Below are positions 1-7,167 of a stretch of DNA of 11,500 nt, piece after piece. Both the position numbers and the translations under genes were made by a program. The stretch is from an uncultured Alphaproteobacteria bacterium. GTDB taxonomy: Bacteria > Pseudomonadota > Alphaproteobacteria > Puniceispirillales > Puniceispirillaceae. Position 1 is the stretch's first letter. The number at the start of each line of letters is the position of its first letter. The notes beneath the pieces are model-generated. The model was given only the letters and a program-made list of their open reading frames with translations, ran no database searches and was not told the DNA's origin. The DNA is taken from assembly GCA_913064995.1 (NCBI GenBank), contig CAJYBL010000030.1, positions 1 to 11,500 of the forward strand. The letters run 5' to 3'.

Positions 1-6
1 GTTCTA

Positions 7-867
7 ATGGCCAACGTTTCATTTTTTAGGATAGGGCGAATCAAGATGCGGTTTCATGGTGGCGATGATCTTGTGGCAATTGCCAATTCTGCTTCCTATC
101 TTGCGCCAATCAGCAAAATTGATCGCGCCCGCAAATATCCCTATCACGCCCCATTAGGCGGTTTTGTTCTGTCAAATGGCGATTTGTTTCATCTTGATGA
201 ATCGCATCTCAGCCATGATCCCAAAGATGGTATTCTGGCTGGCCGGACAGCGGTTTTATCGGTTGGGTCTAATCGGGCGCCGGTGCAATTGCTTCGGAAA
301 TTTGGCATGCGTGCCACAGTGCCGGTAACGCCAGCAAGATTGCATGATTGTGATATCGTCCATGCGGCGATTTTGGGCTATTACGCAGCGGTGCCTTGTA
401 CCGCTTTTCCGTCATCAGGCGCCATTGTGCAGCTGAATGTTGCGTGGCTTGATGATGATCAATTGATCCAGATGCACCGAACCGAAGGCATTGGTGTTGC
501 CTATGATTTTGTTGAAATGCAAACCGTCAAACATCAATTCAAATTGCCAATTGTGCCGGTATTCGGCTATGCGGCGCGCGCTGGTGTTCTGGATTGCGGT
601 GATGGCGTGCCTGCCGGTCTGGCGGCAATTCCGGTCGAAGGGCGGCAATTTGCAACGCTGACCCAAGATCAGGCAGCCACCAAATTACGCCAGCTTGCCA
701 AGGTTGATGATGATCGGACTATGCCACAATTTATTGCCGAAATGCAGGCAGATAAAGCGGCGCGTGATGCGGTTATTGACCGGTTGCGTCCCTTTGCCAT
801 CCAGCCGCAAAATCCGCCATGGCAATTGCAGGTGGTTCAGATTGACGGGATTGACGCCTATCTTTGA
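7..867 (+). CDS. Hypothetical protein with a VGSN motif (possibly gamma-glutamylcyclotransferase-like)
   Basis: I do not recognise this as a named gene. The product is a soluble protein of up to 286 residues with no signal peptide or membrane segment. Residues 82-99 hold a V-L-S-V-G-S-N-R-A-P-x-Q-L-x-R-K-F block, followed near 126-160 by a V-P-C-T-A-F-P-S-S-G segment and a W-L-D-D-x-Q-L-x-x-M-x-x-x-E-G segment. This order (GSN loop, small-residue strand, WLD..QL...E) resembles uncharacterised bacterial proteins that recall the gamma-glutamylcyclotransferase fold; that link is an inference from memory of the motif pattern. The start is uncertain. The frame is open to the left edge (GTT CTA precede ATG 7), so the gene may begin outside the window. 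Alternatively ATG 46 could be used, with AGGG at 33-36 nine bases upstream. It converges on ubiA with an 18-base gap. Confidence 0.7.
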   Translation: MANVSFFRIGRIKMRFHGGDDLVAIANSASYLAPISKIDRARKYPYHAPLGGFVLSNGDLFHLDESHLSHDPKDGILAGRTAVLSVGSNRAPVQLLRKFGMRATVPVTPARLHDCDIVHAAILGYYAAVPCTAFPSSGAIVQLNVAWLDDDQLIQMHRTEGIGVAYDFVEMQTVKHQFKLPIVPVFGYAARAGVLDCGDGVPAGLAAIPVEGRQFATLTQDQAATKLRQLAKVDDDRTMPQFIAEMQADKAARDAVIDRLRPFAIQPQNPPWQLQVVQIDGIDAYL

Positions 868-885
868 CAGCCTGAATAAGCTTGG

Positions 886-1866
886 TTAGGTGGCAAGCAG
901 CCGATCAAGCAGCAATCCGGCTACAAACAAAAGACCGGCATTGCGATTTGATTTGAAAAGCGCCAGCGCCAAAACGGCATCATCGCCTTTCAGTCGCCAA
1001 ATTTGATGGCCAAGATGAATAGCCATGCCAGCAAGGCCAAACCATGCGGCGACAACCGGTTGATGATCAAACCCCAGTAACCCAGCCGCAATCAGGCCGA
1101 TTGCCAGACAATAGGCGCTTGCGACCCCGGCTTTGATATTATGGGCAAGGGCAAGGGCGGATGATTTGACCCCGACAATGCGGTCATCTTGCATATCTTG
1201 AATGGCGTAAATCGTGTCATAGCCGAAAACCCATGCGGCACAGCCTGCATAAATAAGCATGATTGATTGATCGGGAAGCGTGCCAGTCACGGCAACCCAG
1301 CCAAGAAATACCCCCCATGAAAATGTGAGTCCAAGCACAAATTGTGGGAACCAAGTCACCCGCTTGGCAAGCGGATACAAAACCACAAGAGGCGCGGCGG
1401 CAAGGCCAACATAAATCGCTAGAACTGGCAGTTGAAACAGGATAAACAGGCCAATCAGCCCAAATGATATCAAGAACAGGGCTGCCTGCAGCATCGAGAT
1501 GGTGCCTGCGGCAAGTGGCCGTGCGCTGGTTCGGCCAACACGCTGGTCAAGCTGACGATCCCACATATCATTGATGATGCATCCTGCAGCGCGCGTAGCA
1601 ATGGCACCAACCAGAAACAGCATCATGATCCAGACCATTGCGCCAAGGCTTGTTGCACCAAGCGCAATCGACCACCAGCCCGGAAGCAAAAGCAACCACC
1701 AGCCAATTGGCCGGTCAAGTCGTGCCAGATAAATGAAGGGATGCCATGATGCGGGCAGCCAATGCCACCAGCCGCGCGACTGGATATCAGTATGGGGTGA
1801 AGGGACGCCACTGTTCATGACGTCAGTCATTAGCGAATAAAGCGGTAAAAAGCAAAAATGTTTCAC
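886..1866 (-). CDS. ubiA: 4-hydroxybenzoate polyprenyltransferase UbiA
   Basis: This integral membrane enzyme joins a polyprenyl chain to 4-hydroxybenzoate, the first membrane step of ubiquinone synthesis. Two signatures of the UbiA superfamily are visible (numbered from the GTG at 1866). The first Asp-rich motif is N99-D100-x-x-D103-x-x-x-D107, followed by R-T-S-A-R-P-L-A-A-G. The second is Y216-D217-T-I-Y-A-I-Q-D224-x-x-D227-D228, followed by G-V-K-S. The segment L-A-R-L-D-R-P-I-G-W-W-L-L-L-L-P-G-W-W at about 47-65 is characteristic of UbiA rather than of the heme O synthase CtaB, which also occurs in this window. About eight hydrophobic helices follow. The start is unsure: the longest frame begins with GTG 1866, while ATG 1830 and ATG 1818 would remove a poorly conserved leader; none has a good Shine-Dalgarno. 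It diverges from rsmE. Confidence 0.95.
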   Translation of the reverse strand: MKHFCFLPLYSLMTDVMNSGVPSPHTDIQSRGWWHWLPASWHPFIYLARLDRPIGWWLLLLPGWWSIALGATSLGAMVWIMMLFLVGAIATRAAGCIINDMWDRQLDQRVGRTSARPLAAGTISMLQAALFLISFGLIGLFILFQLPVLAIYVGLAAAPLVVLYPLAKRVTWFPQFVLGLTFSWGVFLGWVAVTGTLPDQSIMLIYAGCAAWVFGYDTIYAIQDMQDDRIVGVKSSALALAHNIKAGVASAYCLAIGLIAAGLLGFDHQPVVAAWFGLAGMAIHLGHQIWRLKGDDAVLALALFKSNRNAGLLFVAGLLLDRLLAT

Positions 1867-1882
1867 CTCAAGACTGCTTGTC

Positions 1883-1886
1883 AGGA
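1883..1886 (+). promoter_or_regulatory. Ribosome binding site of rsmE
   Basis: AGGA lies six bases before ATG 1893. It supports that ATG over the in-frame TTG at 1878, which would extend the protein by five residues and has no comparable site. Confidence 0.6.
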
Positions 1887-1892
1887 TTCATA

Positions 1893-2666
1893 ATGAACAG
1901 TACATATCAAAAGATGGAACAAACAGATATCAAAGCGCGTCTTTATATTGACACGCCGCTTGCCGCAGGTGCCGTTATCGCGCTGCCATCCGATCAGATG
2001 CATTATTTGCTTCATGTGCTTCGTTTGAATCTTGGCACGGTGATTGGTGTTTTTAATGGTGTTGATGGTGAATTTAACGCGTCAATCTCTGCAATGGCGA
2101 AAAAACAATGTTCGATCACCATCGGCGATCAGCGCCGCCAGCAGATATATTGCCGTGATTTATGGTTGCTATTCGCACCGGTGAAAAAAGCCCGCCTTGA
2201 TTTCATTGCACAAAAGGCCAGCGAATTGGGCGTGCGGGTGATCTGGCCGGTCAAAACCGATTATTGCCAGATTAGCCGGGTCAATGATGACCGGCTGGCG
2301 GCGAATGCGATTGAAGCTGCTGAACAGACCGAACGTCTGGATATTGCTGAAATCAGATCTTTTGATCAATTACATGACGTTCTTGCCGCCTGTGACGATG
2401 ATCGTCTGTTGATTTGGTGTGATGAGGCGAGTGCAGGGTATCCAGCCTTGAATATCACCGCCGCGCTTGCTGCCGCGCCACCGCATGACAAGGCGGCTAT
2501 TTTAATCGGGCCAGAAGGCGGGTTTTCACCGGCTGAGAGACACGATTTGCAGACAAGAATTAATTGTTTGAAAATTTCCCTAGGGCCGCGCATATTGCGC
2601 GCTGATACCGCCGCCATTTCGGCACTTTCCTGTTACCAGTCAATTTGCGGAGATTGGCAAAGCTAG
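1893..2666 (+). CDS. rsmE: 16S rRNA (uracil-1498-N3)-methyltransferase RsmE
   Basis: RsmE is a SPOUT-class, SAM-dependent enzyme that methylates N3 of U1498 in helix 44 of 16S rRNA, acting on the assembled 30S subunit. The 257-residue product shows the family landmarks: R-L-Y-I-D near 16-20; H-Y-L-L-H-V-L-R-L at 37-45 in the PUA-like N-terminal domain; P-V-K-K-A-R-L-D-F-I-A-Q-K-A-S-E-L-G-V at 96-114; E-A-A-E-Q-T-E-R at 141-148; and the SAM-binding knot loops I-L-I-G-P-E-G-G-F-S at 203-212 and L-G-P-R-I-L-R-A-D-T-A at 230-240. The chosen ATG has an AGGA site; another in-frame ATG at 1914 would still keep the whole domain. It lies divergent to ubiA and directly upstream of gshA, an arrangement common in Alphaproteobacteria. 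Length is slightly above the usual 240-250 because of the N-terminal leader. Confidence 0.94.
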   Translation: MNSTYQKMEQTDIKARLYIDTPLAAGAVIALPSDQMHYLLHVLRLNLGTVIGVFNGVDGEFNASISAMAKKQCSITIGDQRRQQIYCRDLWLLFAPVKKARLDFIAQKASELGVRVIWPVKTDYCQISRVNDDRLAANAIEAAEQTERLDIAEIRSFDQLHDVLAACDDDRLLIWCDEASAGYPALNITAALAAAPPHDKAAILIGPEGGFSPAERHDLQTRINCLKISLGPRILRADTAAISALSCYQSICGDWQS

Positions 2667-2723
2667 CCATTTAATCTGGCTGAAACCGGCTTGGGTGATT
2701 TGTGTCATCATGGCCTGAATGCA

Positions 2724-2728
2724 AAGGG
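2724..2728 (+). promoter_or_regulatory. Ribosome binding site of gshA
   Basis: AAGGG lies eight bases before ATG 2737. It falls inside the longer frame that starts at ATG 2719, and therefore favours 2737 as the true start. Confidence 0.6.
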
Positions 2729-2736
2729 CAAACCGC

Positions 2737-4101
2737 ATGGGTAATCATAGCACGATCATCAAAGATGCCGGACAGCTTGTGGAATGGCTAGCCAAAGGTG
2801 AAAAACCGGCTGCCGATTGGCGTATTGGAACCGAACATGAAAAATTTCTGTTTCATCGTGACAGCTTGCGGCCTGTTGCCTATGACGGTGATAGCGGCGT
2901 TGAGGCAATGCTTCACGCGCTTTGCAAGGTGATTGGCGACAAGGCAACGCCGATCATTGAAAAGGGCAAAATCATTGGCCTGAAAGATGGCGATGGTGGG
3001 TCTGTATCGCTTGAACCTGGTGGGCAATTAGAATTATCGGGCGCGCCTTTGTCGAACCTGCATCAGACCTGTGCCGAAACTGGCCGCCATTTGCGCCATA
3101 TGCGGGCAGTGTCATCGGCGCTTGGGGTTGGGATGCTTGGCATTGGCTTTCAGCCAAAATGGCGTTGTGACGATATTTCATGGATGCCAAAGGGCCGCTA
3201 TCAGATCATGCGAAACCATATGCCAAAAGTTGGCACAATGGGGCTTGATATGATGCTGCGTTCTTGCACTGTTCAGGTAAATCTTGATTATGCTGACGAA
3301 GCCGATATGCGGCGGAAATTCCGCACATCGCTTGCCCTGCAACCAATAGCAACAGCTCTATTTGCCAATTCGCCTTTTAAAGATGGCAAGCCGTCTGGCT
3401 GGTTATCGGGGCGTGCGCATGTCTGGACCGATACGGATAATGCAAGGTGCGGCGTGCCGTCTTGTGTGTTTGACCCCCAATTTGGTTATGAACAATGGAT
3501 TGATTATATTCTTGATGTGCCGATGTATTTTCTGCATCGCGGCGAAGATTATGTCGATGTTGCCGGAAAATCTTTCCGCGATTATCTGGCGGGAACGCTT
3601 GCCGGTTTTGAGGGTGAGCCGCCGCAAATGGCCGATTTTGAAGATCATATCACCACTGCCTTTCCCGAAGTGCGGTTAAAGCAATATCTTGAAATGCGCG
3701 GTGCTGATAGCGGGTCTTGGGCTAATATTTGCGCGCTTCCGGCCTATTGGGTTGGGCTGTTATATTGTGATGAGGCACTGGCTGAGGCCGAAGATCTTGT
3801 TCGTGATATCAATGCTGATGATGTTATGGCGGCGCGGCTATCGGTGGCGAAAGATGGGCTTCGTGGCAAGCTTGGATCGCATGATGTTGCCACGCTTGCC
3901 AAAAAGACCATTGATATTGCCTCAAAAGGACTTCGTAATCGCGGCATTTTTGATGATGGCGGTGATGATGAAAGCGGGTTCTTGCAGCCATTGCGCAAAG
4001 TGATTGCAACGCAAAAGACACCAGCCGAAGTGATGCTCGATCTCTATCATGGTGATTGGGCAGAAGATATTGATCAGGTTTTCACGTCAAACCAATATTA
4101 A
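2737..4101 (+). CDS. gshA: Glutamate-cysteine ligase, class II (plant/alphaproteobacterial type)
   Basis: This cytosolic enzyme couples glutamate to cysteine through the gamma-carboxyl using ATP, the first and rate-setting step of glutathione synthesis. The 454-residue product has the length and motifs of the proteobacterial/plant class rather than the E. coli GshA class. Visible are I-G-T-E-H-E-K-F-L-F at about 30-39 (ATP/metal-binding acidic residues), S-L-E-P-G-G-Q-L-E-L-S-G-A-P at 91-104 (glutamate site), and M-P-K-G-R-Y-Q-I-M-R-N-H-M near 150-162, followed by a R-S-C-T-V-Q-V-N-L-D-Y strand. Start 2737 is preferred for its Shine-Dalgarno; the in-frame ATG 2719 adds only six residues. It sits 70 bases after rsmE with no clear terminator between them, so co-transcription is plausible. 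Nothing looks truncated. Confidence 0.95.
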   Translation: MGNHSTIIKDAGQLVEWLAKGEKPAADWRIGTEHEKFLFHRDSLRPVAYDGDSGVEAMLHALCKVIGDKATPIIEKGKIIGLKDGDGGSVSLEPGGQLELSGAPLSNLHQTCAETGRHLRHMRAVSSALGVGMLGIGFQPKWRCDDISWMPKGRYQIMRNHMPKVGTMGLDMMLRSCTVQVNLDYADEADMRRKFRTSLALQPIATALFANSPFKDGKPSGWLSGRAHVWTDTDNARCGVPSCVFDPQFGYEQWIDYILDVPMYFLHRGEDYVDVAGKSFRDYLAGTLAGFEGEPPQMADFEDHITTAFPEVRLKQYLEMRGADSGSWANICALPAYWVGLLYCDEALAEAEDLVRDINADDVMAARLSVAKDGLRGKLGSHDVATLAKKTIDIASKGLRNRGIFDDGGDDESGFLQPLRKVIATQKTPAEVMLDLYHGDWAEDIDQVFTSNQY

Positions 4102-4157
4102 CAGCATTGACATTGCTGCTAGATTTGGCCGTGCCGCGCCATAAGGATTGTTAAATT

Positions 4158-5351
4158 ATGCCTGTCTTGCTGCTTGTGGTGTTTATCAATTTTGTCGGCA
4201 TTGGCGCGCTGATCCCGGTACTGCCCTATACGGTGATTGAGACGCTTGGCCTGTCGGCAACGGTGATGACGCTGCTGCTGGCGTCATTCGCCTTTGCGAT
4301 GTTTTTATCAAACCCGCTTCTTGGTCGTTTATCCGATTATATTGGCAGGCGGCCAGTGCTGATTGTTAGCCTTGGGGTTAATGTGTTGGCGCATATCTGG
4401 TTTGCCTTTTCCAGCGATATTTTGCCGATGTTTGCCGCGCGGATTCTGGCGGGTCTTGCGGCTGGCAATACGGGCGTGATTCAGGCGATGATTGCCGATC
4501 GTGTCGCGGCCAAGGATCGGGCGCGCTATATGGGGCTTTTTGGGGCGGCGATCGGAACTGGGTTCGTGGCCGGACCGGCGCTTGGCGGCTTGTTTAGCGG
4601 CCTTGGTGATGGCCCGCTTCATCAAGCACCGTTTTTGCTGGCTGCAAGTTTTGGCATCGTCGCCTTGGTTTTGTCGATGCGGCTGCGTGAAAGCGCGGCA
4701 AAGGCGCCTGCTGAAAAAGCATCGCCAGCTCCATTTGGCGTCCGCATCATGGCGATTTTGCGAAGCGAGCTTGCTCTTTATGCGCTGGCCTTTTTCTGTT
4801 TGAATTTGTCCTTCGCGCAGGTCGAGGCAAGCTATATTCTGCTGCTTCGTGACTACCTTGGCTTTGGCGCAGCACAAACCGGCTGGCTATTTACCTATAT
4901 TGGCGTCTGTATTGTTTTGGTGCAGGCCGGATTGATCAATATTGCGGTAAAATGGTTTGGCGAGGTTGGCACAGTTGGGTTTGGTGCCAGTATGCTGTTA
5001 TTCGGGCAGATTATCACGGCGTTATTGTCGGTTGGGTTTTTGTTTGGTAATGCTTATCCGCTGGCGCAAATAGTTTTAACAACAACGGCTGTCTGTTTTG
5101 GCTTTGGCTTTAGCAATCCAGCATTGTCAGCAGCGGCCAGCAATGCGGCTGGCAAAACAACAATGGGCGGTGCGCTTGGCACGGTTCAAGGCTTTGCCTC
5201 GCTTGGGCAGGTGGCCGGATTGGTTCTGGCAGGCCCCCTATACCAGCTTGGCGGATCGCATTACCCGTTTGGCTTTGGTGCCTGTATCACATTTATTTTG
5301 CTGATTGTTGTGATCGTGCTGAAACGACGCCCAACCATCAAAGTCGCCTAG
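4158..5351 (+). CDS. MFS transporter, TetA-like drug:H+ antiporter
   Basis: The product is a 397-residue inner-membrane protein with about twelve hydrophobic helices and a short central loop (about 178-195). The loop between helices 2 and 3 holds MFS motif A, G56-R-L-S-D60-Y-I-G-R64-R65-P. A-R95-I-L-A-G matches motif B in helix 4, and G-x-G-F-V-A-G-P-A-L-G-G at about 133-144 is motif C, the signature of 12- and 14-helix drug:proton antiporters. Helix 1 with F-V-G-I-G-x-L-I-P-V-L-P resembles the tetracycline-resistance branch. In the second half the motif A copy is degenerate. The substrate cannot be read from sequence; 'TetA-like' describes family, not proven resistance. A weak site, AAGGA at 4143-4147, lies ten bases before the ATG. 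It follows gshA by 56 bases and converges on tldD. Confidence 0.88.
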   Translation: MPVLLLVVFINFVGIGALIPVLPYTVIETLGLSATVMTLLLASFAFAMFLSNPLLGRLSDYIGRRPVLIVSLGVNVLAHIWFAFSSDILPMFAARILAGLAAGNTGVIQAMIADRVAAKDRARYMGLFGAAIGTGFVAGPALGGLFSGLGDGPLHQAPFLLAASFGIVALVLSMRLRESAAKAPAEKASPAPFGVRIMAILRSELALYALAFFCLNLSFAQVEASYILLLRDYLGFGAAQTGWLFTYIGVCIVLVQAGLINIAVKWFGEVGTVGFGASMLLFGQIITALLSVGFLFGNAYPLAQIVLTTTAVCFGFGFSNPALSAAASNAAGKTTMGGALGTVQGFASLGQVAGLVLAGPLYQLGGSHYPFGFGACITFILLIVVIVLKRRPTIKVA

Positions 5352-5410
5352 CCAAAGCTTGGTGATAGGTTACGGTCTTCAGGAAACGTGAAAGCCTTGC
5401 GTGCTAATGG

Positions 5411-6850
5411 CTAGGCCGCTTCGGTGCCGCCAACCGTGACCCCGCCCATTTTGACGGTTGGCTGGCCAACGCCAACCGGAACGCTTTGCCCAGCCTTGCC
5501 GCAGGTGCCGATGCCGCTATCAAGCTTGGTATCATTGCCAATCATGGTGATTTTTGACATGGCGTCAGGGCCATTGCCAATCAGCGTTGCGCCTTTGACG
5601 GGTGCGCCAATCTTGCCATTTTCAACAAGATAGGCCTCGGCCGCCGAAAAGACAAATTTTCCAGATGTGATATCCACCTGACCGCCACCAAAATTTACTG
5701 CATAAATACCTTTTCTCATCGAGGCAACAATCTCTTGCGGGTCGGCATCGCCATTTTCCATATAGGTGTTTGTCATGCGTGGCATTGGGGCATGCGCAAA
5801 AGATTCGCGCCGTCCATTACCCGTGGCGTCAACACCCATCAACCGCGCATTCTGCCGATCCTGCATATAGCCCTTCAGGATGCCATCTTCGATCAATACA
5901 TTGCGACGGCTTGGTGTGCCTTCATCATCAACAGTAATCGAGCCGCGGCGATCGGCAATCGTGCCATCATCAATGACGGTAACGCCTTTGGCCGCCACTT
6001 GCTGGCCAACGCGTCCACTAAACACGGATGTGCCTTTCCGGTTGAAATCGCCTTCCAACCCATGTCCAACTGCCTCATGAAGCATGACACCGGGCCAGCC
6101 AGCGCCAAGAACAACTTCCATTTCGCCGGCGGGTGTCGGCACTGATTGCAAATTCAAAACGGCAATGCGCAGTGCCTCATCAACCTGTGACTGCCAGCTT
6201 TCTGGGCTTAGCCACTGATCAAGCATCACGCGGCCACCTGCACCGGCACCGCCGGACTCCATACGCCCATTCTGTTCAACAGCAACCCATATATTGATTC
6301 GCACCAAAGGCCGAATATCGGCAACGCGAATGCCATCGGCACGCATGATTTGGACGGCCTGCCATGATCCGGACAGGCTGGCGCTGACCTGTTTCACCCG
6401 CGAGTCAGAGTCGCGAGCATAGGCGTCCATTTCTTGCAAAAGTTTGACCTTGGTATCAAAAGAGGTGGCGTTTAATGGATTTCGATCCGAATAGAGTGGG
6501 CTGTTTGCGCCGGCGCTTGGTGCCAATGCGGCATTGCCGCTATAGCCCTTGGTTACTGCAGACACGCTGTCGGCAGCGCGCTGCAACGCCGCTTCGGATA
6601 ATTCACCAGCATGAGCATAGCCATGCGCCTCGCCAGCGACTGCGCGAAGGCCAAACCCGCTTGATTGGTCGTAACTTGCTGTTTTTAGACGACCATCATC
6701 AAAGGCCAGCATTTCGGCATGGCGCATTTCGAGAAATAATTCACCATCATCTCCTCCGGCAAGCGCGTCACGCACGATTTTGCTGGTTCGTTCGAGATCG
6801 AGGTTGGTATGGGTGAAAAAAAGTTCGTCGGTTTGCTGAAGCAGATCCAT
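5411..6850 (-). CDS. tldD: Metalloprotease TldD
   Basis: TldD is the catalytic half of the TldD/TldE (PmbA) zinc protease. In E. coli it helps mature microcin B17 and degrade CcdA, and it is cytosolic. The 479-residue product carries the HExxxH zinc motif as H258-E259-A-V-G-H263, followed by G-L-E-G-D, and near the C-terminus S-G-I-G-T-C450-G-K, the conserved cysteine that serves as third zinc ligand in the family. The N-terminal segment D-D-G-R-L-K and the D-Q-S-S-G-F-G-L-R-A-V block (61-71) are typical. The start ATG has AGGA six bases upstream. The gene is divergent from the cytochrome oxidase operon, a neighbourhood often seen in Alphaproteobacteria; no partner tldE/pmbA lies in the window. 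It converges on the MFS gene with a 59-base gap. Confidence 0.95.
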   Translation of the reverse strand: MDLLQQTDELFFTHTNLDLERTSKIVRDALAGGDDGELFLEMRHAEMLAFDDGRLKTASYDQSSGFGLRAVAGEAHGYAHAGELSEAALQRAADSVSAVTKGYSGNAALAPSAGANSPLYSDRNPLNATSFDTKVKLLQEMDAYARDSDSRVKQVSASLSGSWQAVQIMRADGIRVADIRPLVRINIWVAVEQNGRMESGGAGAGGRVMLDQWLSPESWQSQVDEALRIAVLNLQSVPTPAGEMEVVLGAGWPGVMLHEAVGHGLEGDFNRKGTSVFSGRVGQQVAAKGVTVIDDGTIADRRGSITVDDEGTPSRRNVLIEDGILKGYMQDRQNARLMGVDATGNGRRESFAHAPMPRMTNTYMENGDADPQEIVASMRKGIYAVNFGGGQVDITSGKFVFSAAEAYLVENGKIGAPVKGATLIGNGPDAMSKITMIGNDTKLDSGIGTCGKAGQSVPVGVGQPTVKMGGVTVGGTEAA

Positions 6851-6857
6851 GATCCAT

Positions 6858-6871
6858 CCTGTTAAGACAGG
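6858..6871 (-). promoter_or_regulatory. Small inverted repeat overlapping the tldD ribosome binding site
   Basis: On the tldD mRNA strand CCTGT-CTTA-ACAGG forms a 5-bp stem with a 4-base loop. The final AGG plus the next A is the Shine-Dalgarno of tldD. The stem could partly hide the site, or the dyad could be a protein site; it is short enough to be chance. Confidence 0.3.
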
Positions 6872-7029
6872 TTAAAATTACAAAAGCGCCGTATTTTACT
6901 GACTAGACGCCTCTATGATGATGGGCGTGTTTGCTATGAAATTCAAGGCTTGTGGCCGTGCTATTTTGGGGTGTGATCGGCGCTGAGCCGGATTTTCTAT
7001 CCAAAAAAAGGAAAAAAGTAAAAAATATA

Positions 7030-7059
7030 GCGACAGGCTGCCGCATGGGGCTTTTCTAT
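7030..7059 (+). promoter_or_regulatory. Weak promoter candidate for the cox operon
   Basis: GCGACA (7030-7035) matches four of six bases of TTGACA and sits directly after A-rich DNA that could act as an UP element. TTCTAT (7054-7059), 18 bases later, matches only three of six bases of TATAAT. This is the best sigma-70-like pair I could find, but it is poor. Confidence 0.2.
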
Positions 7060-7078
7060 TCAGCCCAAACAGTCTAAA

Positions 7079-7091
7079 CAAATCTGATTTG
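7079..7091. promoter_or_regulatory. 13-base dyad in the coxB leader
   Basis: CAAATC-T-GATTTG is a perfect 6-bp inverted repeat around one base, about 76 bases before the coxB start and downstream of the weak promoter candidate. It has the form of a small operator, but no regulator is evident. Confidence 0.3.
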
Positions 7092-7154
7092 GTGGGTAGG
7101 TCTGTCGCCTATGCCACTTAAAGAGATTATTTTGAACGGCAGATGACGAATTTT

Positions 7155-7163
7155 GGGAGAGGA
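7155..7163 (+). promoter_or_regulatory. Ribosome binding site of coxB
   Basis: GGGAGAGGA lies four bases before ATG 7168. It fixes that ATG as the start and rules out the in-frame TTG at 7153, whose extension would translate the ribosome site itself. Confidence 0.8.
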
Positions 7164-7167
7164 ATCC

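Larger units (their letters stand above)
6851..7167. other. Divergent intergenic region between tldD and coxB
   Basis: This 317-base stretch has no credible gene. It must hold the outward promoters of tldD and of the oxidase operon. From left to right it contains the inverted repeat at the tldD ribosome site, a weak GC hairpin (CGGC-GCTGA-GCCG, 6978-6990), three A-tracts (7003-7009, 7012-7017, 7020-7025) spaced about eight bases apart, a weak promoter-like pair (7030-7059), the dyad CAAATC-T-GATTTG (7079-7091), and the coxB ribosome site. I see no textbook FNR/FixK box (TTGAT-N4-ATCAA). Confidence 0.6.

Noticed and set aside
868..885. Terminator between the first gene and ubiA
   Set aside because: The gap is only 18 bases and shows no stable stem.
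4329..4877. 182-codon open frame on the minus strand inside the MFS gene
   Set aside because: It lies fully antisense to a clear MFS protein with motifs A and C. Its translation is basic and low in recognisable motifs, as expected of a shadow frame.
5352..5410. Possible bidirectional terminator between the MFS gene and tldD
   Set aside because: Only a 4-bp CCAA-AGC-TTGG pairing is visible, with no T-run after it.
5735..6145. 136-codon open frame on the plus strand inside tldD
   Set aside because: It is antisense to the zinc-motif region of tldD, with no ribosome site or recognisable domain.
6978..6998. GC hairpin CGGC-GCTGA-GCCG followed by GATTTTCTAT, terminator-like
   Set aside because: The stem is only four base pairs, the T-run is broken, and no gene on the plus strand ends nearby.
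6851..7167. FNR/FixK or other redox-type box upstream of coxB
   Set aside because: No TTGAT-N4-ATCAA or close variant was found on reading both strands.
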